Shown one piece after another: positions 55,762 to 64,000 of a stretch of DNA of 64,000 nucleotides. Below the pieces are notes generated by a model, which searched no databases, was not told the origin of the DNA, and saw only the letters and a program-made list of their open reading frames with translations. Within the stretch, counting starts at the first letter, position 1; each line of letters starts with the position of its first letter. This DNA comes from Alphaproteobacteria bacterium (lineage in GTDB: Bacteria > Pseudomonadota > Alphaproteobacteria > Reyranellales > Reyranellaceae): NCBI GenBank assembly GCA_019635875.1, contig JAHBYP010000005.1, positions 124,001 through 188,000 on the forward strand. The letters are read 5' to 3'. Both the position numbers and the translations under genes were made by a program.

Positions 55762-56505
55762 ATGCGCATCCTGCTTCTGAACCCGAATACGAGCCTGGCG
55801 ATCACCGGGCGTCTGCGCGCGGCGGCCCAGACCGTCGCGCAATCGACGACCGAGATCGTGCCGCTGACCGCGCCGCGCGGCGTGCCCTACATCGCCACCC
55901 GTGCCGAGGCGCAGATCGGCGGCGCGGTGGCGCTGGAGATGCTGGCCGAGCACCACGACAAGGCCGACGCCGCGATCATCGCGGCCTTCGGCGATCCCGG
56001 CCTGATGGGCGCGCGCGAGCTGTTCGACATCCCGATCGTCGGCCTGGCCGAGGCCGCCATGCTGGCCGCCTGCATGCTGGGCCGCCGCTTCGCCATCGTC
56101 ACCTTCGCGCGCGCGCTGGGCCCCTGGTATGAGGAATGCGTCGCCATGCATGGGCTCAGCGGCCGCTGCGCCGCCATCCGCATGCTCGACGAGAGCTTCA
56201 CCGACATCGCCGACGTGCAGGACGAGAAGGAGGACGTGATCGTCGCGCTCGCCCGGCGTACCGTGATCGAGGACGAAGCGGATGCGGTGATCCTCGCCGG
56301 CGCGCCGCTGGCCGGACTCGCCGCGAAGGTCGCGGACCGCATCCCGGTGCCGGTGGTCGACCAGGCGCAGGCGGCGCTGAAGCTCGCCGAGGCACTGGTG
56401 GCGTTGAAGCCGCGCAAGGCAAGCGCCGGCGCCTTCCGCCGCCCCGCGCCCAAGCCGACCCAAGGCCTCGCACCGGCACTCGCCGCCCGTATCGAGCATC
56501 GTTGA
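55762..56505 (+). CDS. Hydantoin-racemase-like Asp/Glu racemase-fold protein without catalytic cysteines
   Basis: A 247-residue protein. MRILLLNPNTSLAITGRL is typical of hydantoin and allantoin racemases. The loop IIAAFGDPGL has Ala75 in place of the first catalytic Cys (A-C-F-G-D-P-G) and VILAGAPLAGLA has Gly180 in place of the second (G-C-A-G-M). CGGGAGGAG upstream fixes the start. It is divergent from the Liv receptor and convergent with a PuuE-like deacetylase, so hydantoin or ureide chemistry may still be the theme. I know of a subgroup with this Cys-less pattern, but not its function. Confidence 0.85.
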   Translation: MRILLLNPNTSLAITGRLRAAAQTVAQSTTEIVPLTAPRGVPYIATRAEAQIGGAVALEMLAEHHDKADAAIIAAFGDPGLMGARELFDIPIVGLAEAAMLAACMLGRRFAIVTFARALGPWYEECVAMHGLSGRCAAIRMLDESFTDIADVQDEKEDVIVALARRTVIEDEADAVILAGAPLAGLAAKVADRIPVPVVDQAQAALKLAEALVALKPRKASAGAFRRPAPKPTQGLAPALAARIEHR

Positions 56506-56509
56506 CTGC

Positions 56510-56575
56510 TGTCATCCCGAGCCCAGCGAGGGATCCCTATGCTGCGGAAAGATCCTCGCCGGGCTCGGGATGACG
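56510..56575. repeat. Family A palindrome between convergent genes
   Basis: TGTCATCCCGAGCCCAGCGAGG pairs with CCTCGCCGGGCTCGGGATGA (some mismatches). It lies between the racemase-like gene and the deacetylase, in the position of a bidirectional terminator. Confidence 0.8.
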
Positions 56576-56590
56576 GCTTGGCTGGGTCGT

Positions 56591-57496
56591 TCAGCGCTGG
56601 GTATTGGCCAGCCAGTGGCGGGCGATCTCTTCGCGGCGGGCGAACCAGACGCCGGGCTTCGACGTCATGTGGGTCAGCAGCTTCTCCAGCCCGCCGATGC
56701 GGCCGGGGCGGCCGATGATGCGCAGGTGCAGGCCGACCGACATCATGCGCGGGGCGTGCGCGCCCTCTTCGTACAGGCGGTCGAAGGCATCGATGCAGTA
56801 GCGCGCGAAGTCGTCGCCAAAGACGAAGCCGCCCTGGCGCGTGAAGCGCATGTCGTTGGTATCGAAGGCATAGGGCAGCACGAGATGCGCCCTGCCGCCG
56901 ACATCGACGAAGTACGGCATGTCGTCGTTGTAGGCGTTGGAGTCGTAAAGGAAGCCGCCATGCTCCAGCAGCAGGCGCCGCGTGTTGACCGACGTCGCCG
57001 AGCGCGTGTGCCAGCCCAGCGGCGGCGTGCCGGCCGCCGCGGTGATCGCCGCCACCGTGCGCGCGATGGCGTCGCGCTCCTGCGCCTCGCTCATGTGCGC
57101 GTGGCGTTCCCAGCGCCAGCCATGGGCGGCGACCTCGTGGCCGTCCGCGACGCCCTCGCGCGCCAGCCAGGGCGAGAAGGCGAGCGCGCGACCGTTGGCG
57201 TTCAGGGTCGCGCGCACGCCGTGGCTCCTGAGCAGCGCGCGGATTCGCGGCCAGCCGGCCCGCGTGCCGTACTCGAAATGCGACTCCATGCACAGGTCGC
57301 GCACGCCCTCGATATTCTCCACGACCTCGTAGACGCTTTCGTTGCGCTCGTCGCCGTGACCGAGCGAAAGCTCGGCGCCCTCCTCCACGTTGACCACGAC
57401 GGAGACCGCCAGCCGCGAATCGTTGGGCCAGCGCACCTGTGGCGGCGTGCCGCCATAGCCGAGATAGTCGCGATCGGTACTGAATCCCGGGAGCAT
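56591..57496 (-). CDS. Polysaccharide deacetylase-type hydrolase (PuuE allantoinase-like)
   Basis: A 301-residue NodB-fold enzyme. RDYLGYGGTPPQVRWPNDSR, VVVNVEEGAELSLGHGDE and MESHFEYGTRAGWPRIRAL follow the pattern of cofactor-independent allantoinase PuuE rather than of chitin-type deacetylases. HEVAAHGWRWE and HMSE provide the second motif. Start at ATG 57496 overlaps the permease stop. Coupling with a polyamine-type importer suggests that the imported compound is a cyclic amide or a ureide. A deformylase or amidase reaction is equally possible. Confidence 0.85.
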   Translation of the reverse strand: MLPGFSTDRDYLGYGGTPPQVRWPNDSRLAVSVVVNVEEGAELSLGHGDERNESVYEVVENIEGVRDLCMESHFEYGTRAGWPRIRALLRSHGVRATLNANGRALAFSPWLAREGVADGHEVAAHGWRWERHAHMSEAQERDAIARTVAAITAAAGTPPLGWHTRSATSVNTRRLLLEHGGFLYDSNAYNDDMPYFVDVGGRAHLVLPYAFDTNDMRFTRQGGFVFGDDFARYCIDAFDRLYEEGAHAPRMMSVGLHLRIIGRPGRIGGLEKLLTHMTSKPGVWFARREEIARHWLANTQR

Positions 57497-58296
57497 CACA
57501 GGTCCACCATGCGGCGCAGCCCGACCAGCCTGTCGCCGACAAAGAGCACGGACGCGGCCAGCAGGATCAGCAGGGTCGAGATCGCCGCGATCATCGGATC
57601 CGGACTTTCCTCGACATATTGCAGCATCTGGATCGGCAGCGTCTTGGTCCAGGCATCGGCGAAGAAGATCGAGATCGGGTAATTGTCCATCGAGGCGAGG
57701 AAGGCGAACATGCCCGAGGTCAGGAAGGCCGGCGCCAGCGAGGGCACCAGCACCTTCAGGATCGCCCTACCGTACGACAGTCCAAGCGTGCGCGCCGCGT
57801 CGATCAGGGTGAAGTCGAACAGCGCAAGGGCTGCGTACACGGTACGCACGACATAGGGCAACGTGATCACGACATGGGCGATGGCGAGGCTGGCCCAGAC
57901 GTTGCGCAGCCCCATGCCGCGGAAAGCCTCGAGCATGGCGATGCCGATCACCAGGCCCGGCAGCATCAGCGGCGAGACGAGGAAGGTCACCACCGCCTCG
58001 CGGCCGCGGAAGCCGCCGCGCAGCAGGCCGATGGCGCACAGCGTGCCCAACACCAGTGCCACGGCCGTCGACAGCGCGGCGAGCTGCAGCGAGGTCGCGG
58101 CCACCGGCCACAGCTCGCGCGAGCGGCCCAGCGCCTCGTACCAGCGCAGCGACCAGCTCGGCGCCGGCAGGGTGAAGACCGGGCTCGAGCCGAAGGACAC
58201 CACCACCGTCACCACCAGCGGCGTCAGCATGAAGACGATGGTGGCGGCGGCGAGGGCCCAGACAACGGCGCCGGCGATGCGTTCGGTCGCCGTCAC
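57496..58296 (-). CDS. ABC transporter permease (PotC/second inner-membrane subunit)
   Basis: A 266-residue membrane protein with six spans. TLIDAARTLGLSYGRAILKVL is the EAA-like coupling loop, and the order of helices is that of PotC. GTG at 58296 follows GGGAGGCGG and overlaps the stop of the preceding permease by four bases. It pairs with the permease at 58293-59129 and the ATPase at 59126-60196. It lies directly before the PuuE-like gene. Confidence 0.92.
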   Translation of the reverse strand: MTATERIAGAVVWALAAATIVFMLTPLVVTVVVSFGSSPVFTLPAPSWSLRWYEALGRSRELWPVAATSLQLAALSTAVALVLGTLCAIGLLRGGFRGREAVVTFLVSPLMLPGLVIGIAMLEAFRGMGLRNVWASLAIAHVVITLPYVVRTVYAALALFDFTLIDAARTLGLSYGRAILKVLVPSLAPAFLTSGMFAFLASMDNYPISIFFADAWTKTLPIQMLQYVEESPDPMIAAISTLLILLAASVLFVGDRLVGLRRMVDL

Positions 58297-59129
58297 GTGC
58301 CGCCTCCCAGCCGCTTCGACAGGGTGGCGCTCAGCATGACGATGGCGACGGTCAGCACCAGCAGCACCACGGCGGTGGTCGAGCCGAGCTGCTCGTTGCG
58401 CATGAACAGGAAGGAGCGGCCGGTCAGCGTCGCCAGCGTCTGGAAGCGGTCGCCGATCAGCAGGCTGGGGATGACGTACATCGAGGCGGCCATCGAGAAG
58501 ACGAAGGCGATGCCGGTGACGATACCCGGCAGCGACAGCGGCAGGGCGACGGTGAAGAAGCGGCGTACCGGCGAGGCACCCAGGGTCGCCGCCGCCTCGC
58601 CCAGCCGCGGATCGATCAGCTTCAGCACCGAGTAGATCGGCAGGATCATGAACGGCACGAAGACGTTGGCGGCGCCGATGACGAGACCCGCCTCGGTGAA
58701 TAGCAGGCGCTGCGGCTCGTCCCACAGCCCGGTGCCGATCATGAACTGCGATACCACGCCGTCGCGGCGCAGCACGATCTGCCAGGCGAAGGCCTTGACC
58801 ACGACGCCGACCGACAGCGGCAGGATGATCGCGATCAGGATCAGGATCTGCACCGCGCCGCGCGCGCGCGTCAGTGCCAGCGCCGTGGGATAGCCGATGA
58901 CCAGGCAGACCAGGGTCACCAGCAGGGCGATGCGCAATGTGTTGCCGATCACCGCCCAGTTGAACGCGTCGCCGAAGAAGCCGATGAACGGCGCCAGCGA
59001 AGGCGTGCCGTCGGAGAGAACGCTGCGGCCCAGCAGCATCAGCAAGGGCGCGCCGTAGATCAGCGCGAGGTAGGCCACCGCCGGCACGGCCAGCAGCAGG
59101 ACCGGATCGAATCGGCGCAGGGTGCTCAT
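58293..59129 (-). CDS. ABC transporter permease (PotB/first inner-membrane subunit)
   Basis: A 278-residue membrane protein with six spans. The EAA-like loop is RLGEAAATLGASPVRRFFTV. IALLVTLVCLVIGYPTALAL and IILPLSVGVVVKAFAWQIVL belong to the PotB/HisM-like core. Start ATG at 59129 overlaps the ATPase stop. A polyamine/opine-type importer is the class; the ligand is not fixed by sequence. Confidence 0.92.
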   Translation of the reverse strand: MSTLRRFDPVLLLAVPAVAYLALIYGAPLLMLLGRSVLSDGTPSLAPFIGFFGDAFNWAVIGNTLRIALLVTLVCLVIGYPTALALTRARGAVQILILIAIILPLSVGVVVKAFAWQIVLRRDGVVSQFMIGTGLWDEPQRLLFTEAGLVIGAANVFVPFMILPIYSVLKLIDPRLGEAAATLGASPVRRFFTVALPLSLPGIVTGIAFVFSMAASMYVIPSLLIGDRFQTLATLTGRSFLFMRNEQLGSTTAVVLLVLTVAIVMLSATLSKRLGGGT

Positions 59130-60196
59130 GAAGCGGCCTGGGCCGCCGGATAGACCAGCGTGTCCTCGACCGACCACGACAGCGTCATTGTCGTGCCCGG
59201 CCCGGCGGCGGCCGGCAGGCTGGGCGCCTCGGCGAGAATGCGGCCGTCCGCCGGCGCGTCGAAGTGCAGCTGCACGCGCGCGCCCTGGAATGCGACGTCG
59301 CGCAACGAAGCGGTGATGCGGTTCTCCCTCGTCTCGCCGATGGCGATGCGCTCGGGCCGCACGCCGACCAGCACCGGGCTGCCCGGCAGGAAGTTCGCCC
59401 TGCCGCGCACCGGACCGATCTCGGTGTCGACCACGACCATACCGTTGGCCGCCTGCGCCACCCTGCCGCCGAGCCGCGTCGAGAGGCCGACGAAGTCCAG
59501 CGCGAAGGGTGTCGCCGGCCGTTCGTAGATCGCCGCCGGCGTGTCGAGCTGCTCGATGCGCCCGGCATGCATCACCGCGATCCGGTCGGACATGGTCAGC
59601 GCCTCGTCCTGGTCGTGGGTGACGAAGATCGCGGTGGTGCCGACGTCGCGCAGCAGGCGCTTGAGGTCGATCTGCATCGCCTCGCGCAGCTTGCGATCGA
59701 GCGCGGAGAACGGCTCGTCGAGCAGCAGCAGCTTGGGGCCGACCACCAGGGCGCGGGCCACCGCGACGCGCTGCTGCTGGCCGCCCGACAGCCCCTTCAC
59801 CGAGCGCGACGCGAAGGCGCCCATCTGCACCAGATCGAGGAAACGTGCGACCGACGGCGCGATGTCCTCGCGTCTCGCCCCGTGCGCCTTCAGCCCGAAG
59901 GCGACGTTCTCGGCCACGCTCAGATGCGGGAAGAGCGCGTAGTTCTGGAACACCACGCTGACGTCGCGCCGGTGCGGCGGGCGGCGCGTGATGTCCTCGC
60001 CGTCGAGATCGACCCGGCCCCGCTCCGGTGTCATCAGCCCGGCGACGATGCGCAGCAAGGTGGTCTTGCCGCAGCCCGACGGGCCCAGCAGCGAGATGAA
60101 CTCGCCGCGGCTGACCGACAGGTCCACGCCGTCGAGCACGGTCGCGGCCCCGAAGGTCTTGGCCGCACCCGTGATCGAGAGGAAGCCCGGCGCCAC
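59126..60196 (-). CDS. ABC transporter ATPase (PotA type)
   Basis: A 356-residue ATPase. Walker A GPSGCGKTTLLRIV, Q-loop VFQNYALFPHLSV, signature LSGGQQQRVAVARAL, Walker B LLLLDEPFSALD and HDQDEALTMSD, with a TOBE domain over the last 100 residues. It begins 10 bases after the binding-protein stop and overlaps the first permease. It powers the importer with the two permeases. Confidence 0.94.
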   Translation of the reverse strand: MAPGFLSITGAAKTFGAATVLDGVDLSVSRGEFISLLGPSGCGKTTLLRIVAGLMTPERGRVDLDGEDITRRPPHRRDVSVVFQNYALFPHLSVAENVAFGLKAHGARREDIAPSVARFLDLVQMGAFASRSVKGLSGGQQQRVAVARALVVGPKLLLLDEPFSALDRKLREAMQIDLKRLLRDVGTTAIFVTHDQDEALTMSDRIAVMHAGRIEQLDTPAAIYERPATPFALDFVGLSTRLGGRVAQAANGMVVVDTEIGPVRGRANFLPGSPVLVGVRPERIAIGETRENRITASLRDVAFQGARVQLHFDAPADGRILAEAPSLPAAAGPGTTMTLSWSVEDTLVYPAAQAAS

Positions 60197-60206
60197 TGGC
60201 GTGCGC

Positions 60207-61256
60207 CTACCGCGCCATCTCGCGGTCCCAGCGCGTCACCCACTCGGTGCGCTTGGCAGCGACGTTGGCCCAGTCGATCTGGTGAATCCTGACGTCAGTC
60301 GACAGGCCGGCCGGACGCGGAACGACCTTGTTGGTCGCCAGCGAGAAGGTCGGGCCGGCGAGCTTGCTCTGCAGCTCGACGCCCAGCATCTCGTTGACGT
60401 AGGCGAAGGCCAGCTCCTGGTTCGGCGAGTCCTTGATCACGGCGATGCCCGAGGGCATGGCGAACACGCCCTCCTTGGGCGCCGCGAGATCGATCGGCGC
60501 GCCGGCCGCCTTGCGCTCCAGCGCATAGGACGACATCGCCGGCGCGATCATGTAGGCCTCGCCCTGCTCCAGCAGATTGAAGGCCTGCGGCTGCTGCGTG
60601 TAGATCGTCAGCAGGTTGGGCTTCAGCGTCGCCAGCTTCTTGAAGCCGGCGTCGGTGTCCTTCTGCGCGTCGGCGACCGATACGCCGGCCAGCATGCCGG
60701 CGGCGAACAGGTTGGGCAGGCCCTCGGTGTTCTGCAGCGAGGGGATGATGATGCGGCCCTTGTACTTCGCGTCGAAGATGTCGGCCCACGAGGTCGGCGG
60801 CGTCTTCATCACCTTGCTGTTGTAGGCGACGCCCAGCCAGGGCTGCAGGTAGTTGGCCCACATGCCGTCCATGTGGGTCGAGCCGGGCAGCAGGTCGGGC
60901 AGGTTGGACGCCTTGGCCGCCGTCAGCGGCTCGAGCAGCCCCTCCTTCACCGCCAGGATCATGACCGGATCGTCCATCTGCACGACCGACATGTACTGCT
61001 TGCCCTTGTTCTTCTGCATCTTCTCGAGGTTCACGAGCGAGCGCGTGCCCTCGAAGATGATCTTGGCGCCGTACTTCTTCTCGAACAGCGGCGCGACCGT
61101 CGCCTCGACCCACGGCTTGTGGCCGGCGGCGCCGCCGACGACCAGTTCCTTCGCCTGCCCCCGCGCCACCGCGGGCGCCGCCAGCAAGGTCACGAGGCCC
61201 GCACCCGCCCGCAGGACGGCGCGCCGGCCCGGCCTTGTCGATTGAAGCTTGTCCAT
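60207..61256 (-). CDS. Periplasmic spermidine/putrescine-type binding protein
   Basis: A 349-residue exported protein. The N-terminus DKLQSTRPGRRAVLRAGAGL holds a twin-Arg-like motif and the peptide ends at ARGQA. VVGGAAGHKPWVEATVAPLF and FEKKYGAKIIFEGTRSLVN suit the PotD/AfuA group, and PSGIAVIKDSPNQELAFAYVN is a common end. AGAGGGGCGAG precedes the ATG at 61256. It heads the minus-strand importer operon, divergent from a GntR regulator, with operator-like repeats in the gap. Confidence 0.9.
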   Translation of the reverse strand: MDKLQSTRPGRRAVLRAGAGLVTLLAAPAVARGQAKELVVGGAAGHKPWVEATVAPLFEKKYGAKIIFEGTRSLVNLEKMQKNKGKQYMSVVQMDDPVMILAVKEGLLEPLTAAKASNLPDLLPGSTHMDGMWANYLQPWLGVAYNSKVMKTPPTSWADIFDAKYKGRIIIPSLQNTEGLPNLFAAGMLAGVSVADAQKDTDAGFKKLATLKPNLLTIYTQQPQAFNLLEQGEAYMIAPAMSSYALERKAAGAPIDLAAPKEGVFAMPSGIAVIKDSPNQELAFAYVNEMLGVELQSKLAGPTFSLATNKVVPRPAGLSTDVRIHQIDWANVAAKRTEWVTRWDREMAR

Positions 61257-61475
61257 CTCTCGCCCCTCTCGCCCGCCGCAGAAATGCGGCATTGGCGATA
61301 CGGGTCGCAATGAGTGTGCCAAGCGCGAGTCGAAAAAAGTTTCCTTTAGAATCAATCATATGGCCCTATTCAGCCCAGACATAGACCAGCCCTCAGCGCC
61401 ATTTTTGTGCACAATCCATACTTTTTTGTGCGTGATTCTCAAGCGATTGGCACGGTCCATGCTGGCAATCCGGCG
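61257..61475. promoter_or_regulatory. Divergent control region with operator-like repeats
   Basis: The 219 bases between the binding-protein gene and the GntR gene are AT-rich. They hold the perfect palindrome TTGTGCACAA (61405-61414). The 9-mer TTTTTGTGC occurs at 61402-61410 and again at 61423-61431, a spacing of 21 bases, i.e. two helical turns on one face. Such sites suit a GntR dimer pair acting on both genes. Confidence 0.6.
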
Positions 61476-62213
61476 ATGAGAAGCGATACCCTCCGGGCCA
61501 TGGAAGAGTCGGAGATCCACGCGCTGCTGTCCCGCCTGTTGCTGGCCGGACGGCTGCCCGGCGGCGTGAAGCTGCGCGAGCAGCGCCTGGCGGAGATCTT
61601 CGGCGTCAGCCGCGAGCGCGTGCGCAAGGTGCTGCACCGGCTGGGCCACGAACGGCTGCTGATGCTGGTGAAGAACCGCGGCGCCTTCACCATCAAGCCT
61701 GACCTGCGCGAAGGCCATCTGGTCTATGAGGCGCGCCGCATCCTCGAGGCCGGCATCGCCGCCCATCTCGCCGACCATCTCACCGACGAGCAGGTGGCCC
61801 GGTTGCGCGCCCACGTCGACAGCGAGGCCGACGCGCTGCGCCGCGACGATCGCGCGACGTGGCAGCGCCTGTCGGCCGAGTTCCACTACGTGCTGGCGGC
61901 GATGACCGGCAATCCGATCGTCGAGCGCCAGGCGCGCGAACTGGTGGGCCGCACCATCATGCTGGTGACGCACTACGAGACCAGTGTCGGCTCGGCCTGC
62001 GGCTGCGAGGAGCATCGCGCGATCTTCCGCGCGCTGGCCGCCGGCGAGCGCGCCAAGGCGGTAAAGGCGATGAGCCAGCATCTGTCGCTGGTCGAGACCC
62101 GCCTGCGCCCGCTGATCGCCGCCGAGGAGGCGCCCTCGGTCGACGACATCCTGATCGAGGAAGTCGCCGCCTGGCGCCGCGCCCGCGAGGAGACGGAGTC
62201 CTTGCGCGCCTGA
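61476..62213 (+). CDS. GntR-family regulator (FadR/FCD subgroup)
   Basis: A 245-residue regulator. The N-terminal winged helix is at residues 10-75 (KLREQRLAEIFGVSRERVRK, then RGAFTIKP), followed by an all-helical FCD effector domain with the metal-His pattern in FHYVLAAMTGN and CEEHRAIFRALAAG. I start at ATG 61476; ATG 61500 is a close alternative and neither has a strong ribosome site. Divergent to the PotD-like gene, so most likely its repressor. A repeat follows the gene. Confidence 0.88.
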   Translation: MRSDTLRAMEESEIHALLSRLLLAGRLPGGVKLREQRLAEIFGVSRERVRKVLHRLGHERLLMLVKNRGAFTIKPDLREGHLVYEARRILEAGIAAHLADHLTDEQVARLRAHVDSEADALRRDDRATWQRLSAEFHYVLAAMTGNPIVERQARELVGRTIMLVTHYETSVGSACGCEEHRAIFRALAAGERAKAVKAMSQHLSLVETRLRPLIAAEEAPSVDDILIEEVAAWRRAREETESLRA

Positions 62214-62216
62214 TCT

Positions 62217-62294
62217 TTGGGCGCGCCGGCGTCCCGCCGGCAGGCGGCGCTTGGCGCCGCCATCATGAGCCGGCGAGACGCCGGCGCTCCCAAG
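62217..62294. repeat. Family D compound palindrome
   Basis: The outer arms GGGCGCGCCGGCGTCCCGCC and GGCGAGACGCCGGCGCTCCC pair for about 17 bases. Inside, GGCGGCGCTTGGCGCCGCC is a small hairpin, and ATCATGAG is the same spacer as at 26685-26692. It fills the gap between the GntR gene and the molybdenum hydroxylase gene. Confidence 0.75.
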
Positions 62295-62349
62295 AGGACG
62301 AAGATTGACTAGACTGGCCTCCGCCCAGCCATCGCCAGGGAACCCCGTA

Positions 62350-64000
62350 GTGCCGGATCAATACCAGGGTCAGTCGCTCAGTCGCCTCGAGGATGCGCGG
62401 TTTCTTACCGGCCGCGGGTCCTACGTCGCCAACGCGATTCCTCACGGGTGCCTGCACGCCCATGTGCTGCGCTCGCCGCATGGTCACGCACGCATCGACC
62501 GGCTCGACGCCGGCGCCGCGCGCCGGCTGCCGGGCGTCGCCGCGATCTACACCGAGGCCGACCTCGCCGCCGACGGCATCGGCAACCTGCCCTGCGCCGC
62601 GGCGATCGAGTTCGTCGAGAAGCTGATCGTGCCGCCGCGTCCGGCGCTGGCCAAGGACGTGGTGCGCCATGTCGGCGATCCGGTGGCCTGCATCATCGCC
62701 GAGACGGTCGAAGCGGCCATCGAGGCGGCCGAGGCGATAGAGGTCGACTACACGCCGCTGCCCTCCGTCGTCGACGCCGCCGCCGCGCTGGCGCCTGATG
62801 CGCCGCGACTGTGGCCGCAGGTACCCGGCAACTCCGCCTATCTCTATCGTCGCGGCAACAAGGAGGCGGTGGACCAGGCGATGGCGGCGGCGAAGCACAT
62901 CGTCGCCGCCGATCTGCTCAACAGCCGCGTCGTGGTCGCGCCGATCGAGACGCGCGCGGCGATCGCCACCTACGACGCGGCGCAGGATCGCATGCACCTG
63001 ATCCTGACCGGCCAGGGCGTGCACGGCATCCGCCGCCAGCTCGCCGAGTCGGTCTTCCGAATCCCGCCGGATCGCCTGCGCGTGAGCGCGCCGGATGTCG
63101 GCGGCGGCTTCGGCATGAAGAACTTCGTCTATCCGGAATGGGTGCACGTGCTCTACGCCGCGCGCAAACTGCGACGGCCGGTGCGCTGGGTGTCGGAGCG
63201 TGTCGAGGATTTCCTGACCTCGGCGCAGGGCCGCGATTTCCGCGCGCGGGCGCGCCTGGCGCTCGACGAGGCCGGCCGCTTCCTCGCGCTCGATGTGCAG
63301 GCGATCGCCAACATGGGCGCGTACCTTTCCGGCAACGGTCCGGGAAGCTCGACCGTGTCGGCGGGTAACGCGATGGGCGGCGTCTATGCCATTCCCGCGG
63401 TGGCGATGGAGGTGCGCGGCGCCTTCACCAACACGCCGCCGATCGACGCCTATCGCGGCGCCGGCAAGCCCGAGGCCAACTATCTCATCGAGCGCCTTGT
63501 CGATCAGGCGGCCGAGCAGACCGGCATCGACGCCGTCGAGCTCAGGCGGCGCAACCTGATCGCGACCTTCCCGCATCGCACGCCCACGGGCATGCAGATC
63601 GACGGCGGCCGCTTCGTCGCCAACCTCGACGATGCGCTGCGCGTCGCCGACCGGCAGGGCTTCGAGGCGCGCCGCAAGCGCTCGGCGGCGACCGGGATGC
63701 TGCGCGGCTGGGGCCTGTCGTGCTTCCTCGAGACGGCGCGCGGCGCGCCGGGTGAGGTGGCGCGTGTCTCGTTCGACGCCGACGGCGGCGTGAGCCTGGC
63801 GCTGGGCACAATGTCGAACGGCCAGGGACACGAGACGACTTACCCGCAGGTCGCCGCTGACATGCTGGGCCTGCCGATCGAGACTTTTCGATACCGCCAG
63901 GGTGACACCGACCTGCTGCCCAGCGGCAACGGCCACGGCGGCGCACGTTCGATGCAGATGGGCGGCACCGCGCTGGTGATGGCGATCGAGGCGGTGCTCG
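62350..64000 (+). CDS. Xanthine dehydrogenase/CO dehydrogenase-type molybdenum subunit, 3' end cut off
   Basis: 550 residues from GTG 62350 (AGGGAA 7 nt upstream), open to the window edge. It begins with the ALD-Xan-dh domain (LSRLEDARFLTGRGSYV), then GDPVACIIAETVEAAIEAAE and the Mo-binding part with the cofactor loop VGGGFGMKN, YRGAGKPEANYLIERLVD and NGQGHETTYPQVAADML. It is the catalytic large subunit of a molybdenum hydroxylase. The FAD and 2Fe-2S subunits must be outside or elsewhere. The active-site Glu near the C-terminus is not in view, so the reaction (purine, nicotinate, aldehyde, CO-like) is open. Confidence 0.9.
   Translation, partial: MPDQYQGQSLSRLEDARFLTGRGSYVANAIPHGCLHAHVLRSPHGHARIDRLDAGAARRLPGVAAIYTEADLAADGIGNLPCAAAIEFVEKLIVPPRPALAKDVVRHVGDPVACIIAETVEAAIEAAEAIEVDYTPLPSVVDAAAALAPDAPRLWPQVPGNSAYLYRRGNKEAVDQAMAAAKHIVAADLLNSRVVVAPIETRAAIATYDAAQDRMHLILTGQGVHGIRRQLAESVFRIPPDRLRVSAPDVGGGFGMKNFVYPEWVHVLYAARKLRRPVRWVSERVEDFLTSAQGRDFRARARLALDEAGRFLALDVQAIANMGAYLSGNGPGSSTVSAGNAMGGVYAIPAVAMEVRGAFTNTPPIDAYRGAGKPEANYLIERLVDQAAEQTGIDAVELRRRNLIATFPHRTPTGMQIDGGRFVANLDDALRVADRQGFEARRKRSAATGMLRGWGLSCFLETARGAPGEVARVSFDADGGVSLALGTMSNGQGHETTYPQVAADMLGLPIETFRYRQGDTDLLPSGNGHGGARSMQMGGTALVMAIEAVL

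Noticed and set aside
56510-56575. tRNA or small RNA gene
   Set aside because: The fold is a simple hairpin shared with many family A copies. No cloverleaf, no CCA or T-loop pattern.

Overview
The window is GC-rich DNA from a free-living heterotroph, almost certainly an alphaproteobacterium. The support is a dense stock of ABC importers, tripartite-tricarboxylate-type binding proteins, LLM flavin oxidoreductases, Rieske oxygenases and SDR enzymes, long antisense open frames typical of high GC, and many copies of short intergenic palindromes. A Reyranella-like lineage is a guess only. I see no rRNA, tRNA, CRISPR array, transposase or phage gene. Both ends cut genes: an amidohydrolase at the left and a molybdenum hydroxylase large subunit at the right.

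Layout. 0-3 kb: truncated amidohydrolase, an acidic unknown protein, a LysR regulator and a globin. 3-9.3 kb: a minus-strand unit read as Rieske oxygenase, fused ABC permease, binding protein, ATPase, IclR regulator, i.e. uptake plus ring attack on one (probably aromatic) substrate. 9.5-20 kb: a TPR protein, a hybrid histidine kinase with two FixL-like PAS domains, an SDR, a Bug-type binding protein, an epimerase-DoxX fusion with a DUF2269 membrane protein, an AraC regulator, a DUF3237 protein and an alpha/beta hydrolase without its catalytic His. 19.7-20.5 kb: an AT-richer orphan gene with a Cys-His-Asp (papain/transglutaminase-like) pattern, beside a duplicated scrap of its neighbour. 20.5-31.8 kb: LLM monooxygenase, TPR protein, 2OG-Fe(II) oxygenase, amidohydrolase, acyl-CoA synthetase-like enzyme, PPC/DUF296 protein, MFS transporter, class III cyclase-TPR protein and NSS symporter. 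31.9-35.2 kb: Lon-related protease overlapping a USP-like gene. 35-40.4 kb: fumarase/PcaB-superfamily lyase with SDR, a peptide-ABC-ATPase remnant cut by an orphan secreted protein, aldo-keto reductase and CapA-like protein. 40.5-44.8 kb: a plus-strand run of LLM oxidoreductase, beta-hydroxyacid dehydrogenase, Rieske oxygenase and Gfo/Idh/MocA. 44.8-50.9 kb: PEP carboxylase, a cupin, an LLM oxidoreductase, a maleate-isomerase-fold protein and an SDR. 51-55.7 kb: a Liv-type importer. 55.7-64 kb: a hydantoin-racemase-like protein, a PuuE-like deacetylase with a polyamine-type ABC importer, a divergent GntR regulator, and the molybdenum hydroxylase.

Much of the window reads as substrate-specific import plus oxidation modules, each with its own regulator. 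The less ordinary features are the two orphan insertions (19.7 and 37.5 kb), the haem-PAS kinase, three enzyme-fold proteins whose catalytic residues are replaced, and at least four families of structured intergenic repeats, some of which supply stop codons or C-terminal residues to genes.
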